A stretch of 5,030 nucleotides of DNA from Candidatus Desulfofervidaceae bacterium (GTDB taxonomy: Bacteria; Desulfobacterota; Desulfofervidia; Desulfofervidales; Desulfofervidaceae): NCBI GenBank assembly GCA_021160485.1, contig JAGHCL010000212.1, positions 1 through 5,030 of the forward strand, read 5' to 3'. The position numbers and the translations under genes are program-made. Of the stretch, positions 1-5,030 are shown piece by piece. The stretch's first letter is position 1. Every line of letters begins with the position of its first letter. The notes under the pieces were generated by a model. The model was not told the origin of the DNA. It ran no database searches and saw only the letters and a program-made list of their open reading frames with translations.

Positions 1-62
1 AGTTTGCTTTATTTTAGAGCCTTTTTATTTTATCGTTGTTCTTACGCTGTAAGTGTTTTTTC

Positions 63-87
63 ACCTTTTAGATGAAAGGTATTTTTT
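63..87 (+). terminator. Putative intrinsic terminator
   Basis: A 6-bp stem (ACCTTT at 63-68 with AAAGGT at 75-80) has a 6-nt loop and is followed by A and six T residues at 82-87. A smaller hairpin with a T tail (CTTAC 41-45, GTAAG 49-53, T run 56-61) lies just before it. Both have their T tract on the + strand side, so they would stop rightward transcription entering from outside the window and insulate the gene that starts at 200. The stems are short and AT-rich, so termination strength is uncertain. Confidence 0.4.
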
Positions 88-154
88 AAAAAATCGCTTT
101 ATTATAACCCACTTGCGGGGTTCCTTGTAGGGCAATCACTGATTTTGGGTAGTT

Positions 155-179
155 AAACCCTTTTTCAAACCCTCTTTTA
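155..179. repeat. Short tandem repeat in leader (AAACCCT units)
   Basis: Two adjacent imperfect copies of about 12 bases start at 155 (AAACCCTTTTTC) and 167 (AAACCCTCTTTTA). A third AACCC occurs at 106-110. Complementary GGGTT (118-122) and GGGT (147-150) blocks sit between them, so alternative pairings are possible in a transcript leader. GGGT 147-150 with ACCC 157-160 is followed by five T residues, a weak terminator shape. This matches no riboswitch class that I recognise. Confidence 0.35.
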
Positions 180-185
180 TGTGAT

Positions 186-189
186 AGGA
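186..189 (+). promoter_or_regulatory. Shine-Dalgarno for the Mut7-C gene
   Basis: AGGA ends 10 nt before the ATG at 200. The spacing is slightly long, but it is the only purine-rich core in the right place, and it supports the start at 200 over the internal ATG at codon 9. Confidence 0.5.
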
Positions 190-199
190 TTTTTTCTTA

Positions 200-676
200 A
201 TGGAAAAGTTTTTAGTAGACATCATGCTGGGGAAATTAGCTAAGTGGTTACGTTTGTTAGGATACGATACTATCTATACCAGTATCTCCAACAGCCGTGA
301 ATTACAAGACTTTTTAGAAAAAGGTTATGTTTTTCTTACCAGACGACGTGCCTGGCAACATTATCGCATTTTAAGAAATAAACCTATTTATCTGGTCCAG
401 AATAATGAAGTATTAGAACAGTTATGTGAAGTAATCAAGGAGTTTCACCTACAGTTTTCACCAGAGTTATTTTGTTCCCGGTGTCTACTATGTAATACTT
501 TACTTGTAGAAAAGGACAAAACGGAAATAGCTTCCTATGTTTCTGATTATGTGCTACACAATTTCAATCATTTTAAGCAGTGCCCAAAGTGTAAAAGGAT
601 TTATTGGTCAGGAAGTCATAAAAAAAGAATGCAAGAAAGACTAAAGCAGTGCTTTACTGAAGACCATAAGTCTTGA
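200..676 (+). CDS. Mut7-C (DUF82) PIN-like predicted RNase with zinc ribbon
   Basis: 158-residue cytoplasmic protein of the Mut7-C family (DUF82), named after the C-terminal region of nematode MUT-7. The family is predicted to be a PIN-like ribonuclease, but physiological substrates in bacteria are not established. The N-terminal signature is clear: Asp7, then MLGKLAKWLRLLGYDT (residues 9-24). A C-terminal zinc ribbon is formed by Cys95/Cys98 and Cys128/Cys131, followed by the family hallmark YWSGSH (135-140). Length is typical of the stand-alone form. The start is chosen because the family normally begins a few residues before the conserved Asp, and an AGGA lies upstream. Oddity: in the usual L-L-T-R-D motif, the Asp position is Arg49 here (FLTRRR, 45-50), so one expected acidic active-site residue appears to be missing. 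The last 23 bp overlap the convergent regulator gene. The gene is probably monocistronic, with no visible functional link to its neighbours. Confidence 0.88.
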   Translation: MEKFLVDIMLGKLAKWLRLLGYDTIYTSISNSRELQDFLEKGYVFLTRRRAWQHYRILRNKPIYLVQNNEVLEQLCEVIKEFHLQFSPELFCSRCLLCNTLLVEKDKTEIASYVSDYVLHNFNHFKQCPKCKRIYWSGSHKKRMQERLKQCFTEDHKS

Positions 677-2021
677 GCTTCTTAGAAAGGTGACTCCTCT
701 CTAAACCGATAGCCTGAGCAGTAAGACTAATATTTCCATTGTATTCTTTGAGCTTTTTACGCAGGTATTCCCGTTCAAATAGGGTTTTTGCTTCTTTGAA
801 ATTGTCAATAGAAAAGAAATCAACGGATGAATGTTCTTTCCGTTTGGCAATACTTTCAGGAATGTCCTTGGCTGTAATTACCTCCCCTGGGGTCATGATT
901 ACCAGACGTTCTATAATATTCTTTAACTCCCTTACATTTCCTGGCCAATCGTATTGCATCAAAAGATGAAGGGCTTCTTCATCTATCTTTTTTTGTCCCA
1001 AGTGAATCTCAGAGGCAAATTCTTTTAAAAACTCTTCTACCAATAAAGGAACGTCTTCCTTTCTTTCTCTTAATGGTGGAACTTCAATCGGAACTACGTT
1101 AAGACGATAATACAAATCAGCCCGAAAGTTACCTTTATTAATTTCTTCTTCTAAATTTTTATTAGTGGCGGCAACAATCCGCACATCTACTTGAATAGTC
1201 TTTGTCCCTCCTACTCGCTCAAAACGTTGTTCCTGAATAACCCTTAAGACTTTAGCCTGCGTTTTAGAACTCATATCTCCAATTTCGTCTAGAAAGAGTG
1301 TGCCTCCATGGGCCAAATCAAACTTCCCTCGCTTGCGGGTATGAGCACCAGTAAAGGCACCTTTCTCATGGCCAAATAGCTCACTTTCAATTAAGTCATC
1401 CGGAATTGCCGCACAATTCACCTCTATAAAGGGACCATGAGCCCTTTTGCTGTAATAATGAATGGCACGCGCTACCAGCTCTTTCCCTGTTCCATTTTCT
1501 CCAGTAATCAATACAGAAGCATTGGTAGGCGCCACCCTCCTTATCTGCTCCTTAACCCTTTGCATTGCCTTACTCTGGCCAGTAAGGTCAAATCTGAATG
1601 AAACCTTTTCTCTTAAGGCAATGTTCTCTTCCGTGAGGCGAAAGAGTTTTAAGGCGTTTGTAACAGGAGGAATGGTATTTTCCCAAGAAAGGGGCTTCTC
1701 AATAAAGTCATAAGCCCCTAATTTCATGGCCTTAACAGCAGTTTCTACATTTCCGTGACCTGAAATCATAATTACAGGTATATGTGGATTTTGCTCTTTT
1801 ATCTTCTGTAATACTTCTAGCCCATCTATGTCCGGGAGCCAGATATCTAACAATATAAGATCAGGCGATTCTTCTTCAATTTTTTTAAAAGCCTCAACGG
1901 CATTGAGGGCACTAATGACTTCATAACCTTCGTCTGTGAGGATACCTGTTAAGGCCTGACAAATACTTTCTTCGTCATCCACGATTAAAATCAAGCGAGA
2001 CATGATTTTATATATTATCAC
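654..2021 (-). CDS. ntrX: NtrX-like sigma-54-dependent response regulator
   Basis: Cytoplasmic transcription activator of the NtrC class, 455 residues from GTG 2021 or 449 from ATG 2003. Numbered from the GTG, the order is receiver, AAA+ ATPase, Fis-type DNA-binding domain. The receiver (~9-127) has acidic residues Asp15/Asp16, phospho-acceptor Asp59, Ser87 and Lys109. The AAA+ domain (~146-385) has Walker A GENGTGKE (174-181), the sigma-54 contact loop GAFTGA (221-226) and Walker B GGTLFLDE (239-246). The helix-turn-helix is at ~430-450. The stretches SGHGNVETAVKAMK and GLERSHLSKKLK are typical of NtrX rather than NtrC. It should take phosphate from the kinase encoded just upstream and remodel sigma-54 RNA polymerase. 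The GTG overlaps the kinase stop (GTGA), with AAGG only two bases before it. ATG 2003 gives the more usual N-terminus but has no nearby Shine-Dalgarno. Family assignment is sure, the ntrX symbol likely, the target genes unknown. Confidence 0.93.
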   Translation of the reverse strand: MIIYKIMSRLILIVDDEESICQALTGILTDEGYEVISALNAVEAFKKIEEESPDLILLDIWLPDIDGLEVLQKIKEQNPHIPVIMISGHGNVETAVKAMKLGAYDFIEKPLSWENTIPPVTNALKLFRLTEENIALREKVSFRFDLTGQSKAMQRVKEQIRRVAPTNASVLITGENGTGKELVARAIHYYSKRAHGPFIEVNCAAIPDDLIESELFGHEKGAFTGAHTRKRGKFDLAHGGTLFLDEIGDMSSKTQAKVLRVIQEQRFERVGGTKTIQVDVRIVAATNKNLEEEINKGNFRADLYYRLNVVPIEVPPLRERKEDVPLLVEEFLKEFASEIHLGQKKIDEEALHLLMQYDWPGNVRELKNIIERLVIMTPGEVITAKDIPESIAKRKEHSSVDFFSIDNFKEAKTLFEREYLRKKLKEYNGNISLTAQAIGLERSHLSKKLKTYGLQ

Positions 2022-4171
2022 GACCTTACTGGTAGTTCAATTATAAAAACAGTCCCTTGGGGAAGGTTATCTTTGACTCTAATAAAACCCTGGTGATCAG
2101 AAATAATAGTATGCACAATAGCCAGTCCTAAACCTGTTCCTGCCTTTTTGGTAGAAAAATATGGCTCAAAAAGGTGTTGTTTCACCTCTTCAGGAATGCC
2201 ACGGCCAGTATCCTTTATTTCTAATCTAGCAATTTTAAGCGTAGGTTCAAATGATAAATCCACCTCTACTTTTCCTTTTCCTTCAATAGAAGCCACTGCA
2301 TTATCCAACAAGTTAAGTAGAGCTCGCTTGATTTGTTCACGATCAAAAGAAAATACAGGCACAGGCTCAGAATAGTTAAACTTGAATTCAATCTGAGGAT
2401 GGGCATTCCGATATACGGCTAGAGCTTCCTTCACGACCTCACTTAAATCATTGGGCATAGGATTAATCTCTGGTAAACGGGCAAAATTAGAAAATTCATT
2501 TACCATCTTTTTCAATTCTTGAGTCTGCTTGACAATCATTTGGGTGCATTCGTCAAATACACCTTCATCATGAATTTGCTCCAGATAGCGGCGACGTAAC
2601 CGCTGAGCTGAAAGCTGAATAGGGGTTAAGGGATTTTTAATTTCATGAGCAATCCTTCGGGCCACCTCTCGCCAAGCTGTCATTCGCTCAATTTTCTCCA
2701 ATTGGGTAATGTCTTCAAATACAAACACATAACCAAGGGGATTTCCTCTCTTGTCTTTTAGTAAAGTAGTGCTGACAAGTAAACTCAATCTTCGTCCATT
2801 CAATTGCAGCCGAATTTGCTTCCCTCGCATTTCCTTTTCATCAGCTCTATAAAATATTTCTTTTAAATCTGTAGAAAGCTGAGGTAAAAATTTGAAGTGC
2901 TGTCCAATAAGTGCTTTGGCTTCAATTCCTAGAATTTGTTCAGCCGCCGGATTAACCGTAGAAATATTGCCTTCAGCATCGGTTGAAATAACTCCTGTTT
3001 TAATATTGTTTAAAATAGTCTCTATATATTTACGCCTTCTTTCTATTTCTATGTTTTGCAAACGCAAGTGTTCATAAGCTGTTTTTAAATCTTTAATCAT
3101 TTTGTTAAATGAGCTTACCAACATACCTACTTCGTCCTTTGCCTCTACATCTACATGGATGTCTAAATTCCCCTTTGCTACTTCCTGAGTAGCAGCAGCT
3201 AATGCTTGAATGGGAGCAGTTATAACTTTAGCTAGATGAAAACCTATCCAGGTAGCGGCAAAAAGAAGCAAAAGGGTAATAATAGAAAAGGTAATAAAAA
3301 GACTTAATTTAAAGGGTTTCATAACCAAGGCAAGCTGCTTATAGTCTTCAACACTAGTTCGGACAGCCTCCAGTTTTTTGACTAGATTTAATGGAATACA
3401 TTTCCCTACTACCAGGGTGCCTAAAAAGGCTTTAGTAGAAATAAGGGGGATAATCGCATATACCAAATCACCTTGAGGTAAAGACTTTACTAAAGTAATT
3501 GGCTCTTTATTTTTGTAGGCCTCGGCAAAATTATTCTTAAAATCAAATGTTCCCTTCAAAGAAGGACTTAAGTATGTCCACACAGGCTGATTCTGCTCAT
3601 TGTAGAGCTGGATTAAATGAAAATTGTATTCTTTTATTTCGTTTGGTAAAGAAAAGGAAGCTTGAGTAGCCCCGCCTTGATTTTCCATGATTTTCTCAGC
3701 CAATACCTCACCATAATGGATTAACTCAGATGAGGCTGTCTGGTAATAAGCATGTCCTACCTCAAGGGCCTGACTAAGGGCCTGTTCCACTCTCAAATTA
3801 AACCAATAATTAAAAGTTGAGAAAACAAATTTTATGGCTACGCCAAACAAAACAAGGGTAGGTAAAAGGGCTAAACTGATAAAAAGGATAACTAATTTAG
3901 TCCTAATTTTGCTTCCAATAATGCCTCTTTTTCTTTCAGCAATGAGCTTAACCAGATTTCTAAAAACAAGAAAAATGAGCAATAGAAGTAGAATAACATT
4001 GATATTAACTAAAATAAAAAATAAGAGACTATTAGCTATCCCTATATTAAAATCCGGCGTAAATAATCTACCCTCAATATAAGCCAGGATGGCAATAATA
4101 GGAATTAGGATAATGATAAGAAGTCTTTCACGCCTCCGCTTTTTTCTTTCCTTTAAGTCCACCTTACCCAT
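2018..4171 (-). CDS. ntrY: NtrY-like membrane sensor histidine kinase
   Basis: 717-residue inner-membrane kinase, complete. A basic N-terminus (KERKKRRRER) precedes three hydrophobic segments at about 17-35, 47-70 and 91-117. A sensor loop of ~170 residues (118-288), probably extracytoplasmic, ends at a fourth segment (~289-314). Then come HAMP (~307-360), PAS (~380-490), the dimerisation and phosphorylation domain with His509 in ARRIAHEIKNPLTPIQLSAQ, and the ATPase domain with N box around Asn620/Asn624, DTGRG (654-658), FEPYFSTK (668-675) and GTGLG (678-682). All catalytic residues are present. The phosphorylation-site sequence and domain order are those of NtrY. It is predicted to autophosphorylate at His509 and pass phosphate to the regulator downstream, whose start overlaps its stop by 4 bp. 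In classical alphaproteobacteria this pair affects nitrogen and redox responses; the signal here is unknown. The start at 4171 puts a basic tail before the first membrane helix; AAAGGGA upstream is a distant Shine-Dalgarno. Confidence 0.93.
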   Translation of the reverse strand: MGKVDLKERKKRRRERLLIIILIPIIAILAYIEGRLFTPDFNIGIANSLLFFILVNINVILLLLLIFLVFRNLVKLIAERKRGIIGSKIRTKLVILFISLALLPTLVLFGVAIKFVFSTFNYWFNLRVEQALSQALEVGHAYYQTASSELIHYGEVLAEKIMENQGGATQASFSLPNEIKEYNFHLIQLYNEQNQPVWTYLSPSLKGTFDFKNNFAEAYKNKEPITLVKSLPQGDLVYAIIPLISTKAFLGTLVVGKCIPLNLVKKLEAVRTSVEDYKQLALVMKPFKLSLFITFSIITLLLLFAATWIGFHLAKVITAPIQALAAATQEVAKGNLDIHVDVEAKDEVGMLVSSFNKMIKDLKTAYEHLRLQNIEIERRRKYIETILNNIKTGVISTDAEGNISTVNPAAEQILGIEAKALIGQHFKFLPQLSTDLKEIFYRADEKEMRGKQIRLQLNGRRLSLLVSTTLLKDKRGNPLGYVFVFEDITQLEKIERMTAWREVARRIAHEIKNPLTPIQLSAQRLRRRYLEQIHDEGVFDECTQMIVKQTQELKKMVNEFSNFARLPEINPMPNDLSEVVKEALAVYRNAHPQIEFKFNYSEPVPVFSFDREQIKRALLNLLDNAVASIEGKGKVEVDLSFEPTLKIARLEIKDTGRGIPEEVKQHLFEPYFSTKKAGTGLGLAIVHTIISDHQGFIRVKDNLPQGTVFIIELPVRS

Positions 4172-4181
4172 TATGATTTAT

Positions 4182-4192
4182 TTCCCTTTGGG
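4182..4192 (-). promoter_or_regulatory. Shine-Dalgarno region of the kinase gene, within a small hairpin
   Basis: On the minus strand TCCC-AAA-GGGA is a perfect inverted repeat with a 3-nt loop. The AAGGGA part is the only plausible Shine-Dalgarno before the ATG at 4171, although the spacing (about 10-12 nt) is long. If the hairpin forms in the mRNA it would partly mask the ribosome site. Four base pairs are marginal, so this may be incidental. Confidence 0.3.
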
Positions 4193-4324
4193 ACTTCTTT
4201 CCACCCAGAGTATTTAAATTTGTTTCCAGCAGATTCAAGTAAGCTGCTTTAATTTAAAAGGCATTATTCCCTTCAAAAAATGATAGACCTTAGGAACGTT
4301 TGAGTAACTAGGCATACTAGCAGC

Positions 4325-4353
4325 ATTTTAACGAATTTCATAAATAAGGTCAA
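4325..4353 (-). promoter_or_regulatory. Sigma-70-type promoter for the ntrY-ntrX pair
   Basis: Reading leftward, TTGACC (-35, at 4353-4348) is separated by exactly 17 bp from TAAAAT (-10, at 4330-4325). Each hexamer matches the consensus at five of six positions. The expected start of transcription is near 4318, giving a leader of about 147 nt before the kinase ATG at 4171. It lies inside the gap after the DUF4390 gene, so the two-component pair could be transcribed on its own. AT-rich DNA throws up such matches by chance, but optimal spacing and position upstream of a gene pair favour it. Confidence 0.55.
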
Positions 4354-4479
4354 TTAAGTCTAATTGGCTCTCACGCTTGAAAGGAAGAATCCTTTTGCCA
4401 TATTAGCTCGAAATAGCTACATTATTTCATTTCAAAAAATTGGTCAGGAACTCTTCCCTAAAAAATCAAAAAGGGTCTT

Positions 4480-4510
4480 TTGACAATAAAAAAAACAAAC
4501 AACGTATAAT
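4480..4510 (+). promoter_or_regulatory. Consensus promoter hexamers reading right, 19-bp spacer
   Basis: A perfect TTGACA (4480-4485) and a perfect TATAAT (4505-4510) lie on the + strand, but the spacer is 19 bp, two longer than optimal. The expected start would be near 4517. No credible protein gene follows; the transcript would run through the inverted repeats at 4543-4621 toward the 3' end of the opposing DUF4390 gene. It could drive a small or antisense RNA, or be a chance match within an A-rich spacer. Confidence 0.35.
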
Positions 4511-4542
4511 TCAAGAGGGTAAGCGTCTCCTTGAAAAAATTG

Positions 4543-4621
4543 ACCTATTTATTCCCAAATCCACAAGCAGTATAGTCTGGAAAAACCTGTTGCCTCACTA
4601 GACTATCCAATTGAAATAGGT
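4543..4621. repeat. Nested inverted repeats, possible structured RNA
   Basis: The outer arms ACCTATTT (4543-4550) and AAATAGGT (4614-4621) are perfectly complementary over 8 bp. Inside them ATAGTCT (4572-4578) pairs with AGACTAT (4600-4606), leaving a 21-nt loop. Between the two stems lie 21 nt on the left and 7 nt on the right, an asymmetric internal loop. The outer stem is followed on the + strand by TTT and then A residues, a poor terminator tail. The segment begins about 25 nt after the expected start of the rightward promoter candidate. I do not recognise an RNA family. Confidence 0.4.
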
Positions 4622-4714
4622 TTTAAAAGTTGTGTTTTACCTGTTGCAGAAAACAAAAGTTATAAAAAACTTGCTTAATGTAGGTTATTTAATAATTGGT
4701 AAAACGGCTTAGAC

Positions 4715-4734
4715 ATTAGCTATATCTAGCTAAT
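4715..4734. repeat. Perfect inverted repeat over the DUF4390 stop codon
   Basis: ATTAGCTA (4715-4722) and TAGCTAAT (4727-4734) form a perfect 8-bp stem with a 4-nt loop, TATC. The right arm includes the TAG stop of the DUF4390 gene (4732-4730 on the minus strand). No T run directly follows on either strand, so it is not a standard intrinsic terminator. It may stabilise the 3' end of the mRNA or be a protein-binding palindrome. A weaker AAGTT/AACTT hairpin with a T-rich tail lies further downstream on the minus strand (4672-4649). Confidence 0.5.
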
Positions 4735-5030
4735 AAGTGAAATTTATCTCATACCAGTCTGTTTCAAAATCCCAGAGAGAAGCAAAAAAGAAAACATAAT
4801 GCAAATAAAGAGGGAGTTTGACCTTTTCTAGCTCTGCTTTAAGACTTAACCGATATTTGTGGCCCTTCTTAAGATTAGAAATAGGGGTAACAGACGCTTC
4901 TACTTCTGCCATAAGCCTCTTTGCTCGTAAGAAATCCTTTGAAGTCACATTTTGTTCGTGTGATTCTGAACGGTTGATAACAAATACACCCTTTAGCTGA
5001 TCATATTTTATGGTATGATATATCTTAAAG
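4730..5030 (-). CDS. DUF4390 family protein, C-terminal part (5' end off the window)
   Basis: The reading frame ends at TAG 4732-4730 and stays open to the right edge (last full codon at 5029), giving 99 visible codons. A GTG at 4948 is in frame, but the 27 codons before it continue the same protein (IKYDQLKGVFVINRS), so the real start lies outside the window. The C-terminus carries the pattern I associate with DUF4390: a repeated Arg/Lys-rich central part, KLPLYLHYVFFF, then SLWDFETDWYEINFTY. The family has no established biochemical function. It is often encoded just before ntrY in Proteobacteria, so a role linked to envelope sensing or kinase function is plausible but unproven. Here it is separated from the kinase gene by an unusually long gap. 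Identification is from remembered family features and gene order, not a search. Confidence 0.75.
   Translation of the reverse strand, partial: FKIYHTIKYDQLKGVFVINRSESHEQNVTSKDFLRAKRLMAEVEASVTPISNLKKGHKYRLSLKAELEKVKLPLYLHYVFFFASLWDFETDWYEINFTY

Larger units (their letters stand above)
1..199. other. Left-edge intergenic region, no supported gene
   Basis: No ORF with a credible start or family match is visible on either strand. On the + strand one frame stays open from the left edge to a TAA at 50-52 and another to a TGA at 73-75. Either could be the tail of a gene lying off the left edge, but about 16 to 24 hydrophobic codons cannot be assigned. The rest is AT-rich leader with short hairpins and AACCC-type repeats, listed separately where they can be described. 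Confidence 0.5.
4172..4729. other. 558-bp gap between DUF4390 and kinase genes, no convincing gene
   Basis: No ORF with a start codon, ribosome site and recognisable family is present. The AT-rich sequence holds a promoter reading left into the kinase gene (4325-4353), hexamers reading right (4480-4510), nested inverted repeats (4543-4621) and a palindrome over the DUF4390 stop (4715-4734). A 5-bp inverted repeat in the presumed kinase leader (AGCAG/CTGCT, roughly 4228-4248) and a double ACTAG (4307-4311, 4316-4320) near the presumed transcription start are weak regulatory candidates. Some frames stay open for 40-65 codons and are discussed as a possible gene relic. Confidence 0.6.

Noticed and set aside
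1..75. C-terminus of a membrane protein running in from the left
   Set aside because: Two + frames are open for only 16 and 24 codons, and hydrophobic translations are expected from T-rich DNA; not enough to call a gene.
739..969. Open + strand frame of 76 codons
   Set aside because: It lies wholly inside the regulator gene on the other strand and has no family features; an antisense shadow.
1462..1713. Open + strand frame of 83 codons
   Set aside because: Antisense to the receiver and AAA+ part of the regulator; a shadow with no supporting motif.
2148..4082. Three + strand frames (2148-2375, 2892-3077, 3834-4082)
   Set aside because: All are antisense to conserved or membrane parts of the kinase gene and show no domain or ribosome-site support.
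4240..4404. Minus strand frame with protein-like stretches (such as LPFKRESQLDLIDLIYEIR) broken by one stop
   Set aside because: Segments of about 24 and 29 codons are not long enough in AT-rich DNA, no family is recognised, and the stop coincides with the better-supported -10 element.
4172..4480. Sigma-54 promoter (GG-N10-GC) for the kinase-regulator pair
   Set aside because: The nearest minus strand candidate, TGGCAAAAGGATTCTT, lacks the GC at the -12 position; a sigma-70-type site fits far better.
4730..4948. Reading the DUF4390 fragment as a complete 72-codon gene starting at GTG 4948
   Set aside because: The frame is open and protein-like all the way to the window edge, so the GTG is an internal Val codon and the gene is cut by the window.
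4818..5000. Open + strand frame of 60 codons
   Set aside because: Antisense to the DUF4390 coding region, which has the better family evidence.
1..5030. CRISPR array, tRNA or rRNA genes, insertion sequence
   Set aside because: No regularly spaced repeats, tRNA-like cloverleaf sequence, rRNA sequence or transposase with terminal repeats was seen on either strand.

Overview
The window is AT-rich and compact. The kinase and regulator genes are of the NtrY/NtrX type, and a DUF4390 gene lies upstream of the kinase gene, an order familiar from Proteobacteria and especially from delta-type lineages (Desulfobacterota). I infer a low-GC Gram-negative of that kind, possibly thermophilic. This rests on gene content and base composition only, and the species cannot be named.

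Layout from left to right. Positions 1-199 are non-coding as far as I can tell. They hold a terminator-like hairpin at 63-87 that would end a rightward gene lying off the left edge, followed by a leader with repeated AACCC/GGGTT-type blocks. Positions 200-676 (+) encode a Mut7-C/DUF82 family protein, a PIN-like predicted ribonuclease with a zinc ribbon. It converges on, and overlaps by 23 bp, the end of an NtrX-like sigma-54-dependent response regulator (654-2021, -). That gene overlaps by 4 bp the gene for its NtrY-like membrane histidine kinase (2018-4171, -). Upstream is a 558-bp gap (4172-4729) with no convincing gene. It contains a good sigma-70-type promoter reading into the kinase gene, consensus hexamers reading the other way, and nested inverted repeats. 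Positions 4730-5030 (-) are the C-terminal ~99 codons of a DUF4390 protein whose start lies beyond the right edge.

Working model: the kinase senses a signal through a ~170-residue extracytoplasmic region and/or its PAS domain. It phosphorylates the receiver Asp of the regulator, which then drives sigma-54 RNA polymerase at promoters not present here. The 4-bp overlap implies one transcript and translational coupling. The promoter inside the gap would let the two-component pair be expressed apart from the DUF4390 gene. The Mut7-C gene is a separate, opposing unit with no evident functional link.

I found no strong evidence for a new biological system. The region most worth a second look is the 4172-4729 gap, with opposed promoter candidates and a foldable segment. 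Next is the Mut7-C protein, which appears to lack a conserved acidic residue.
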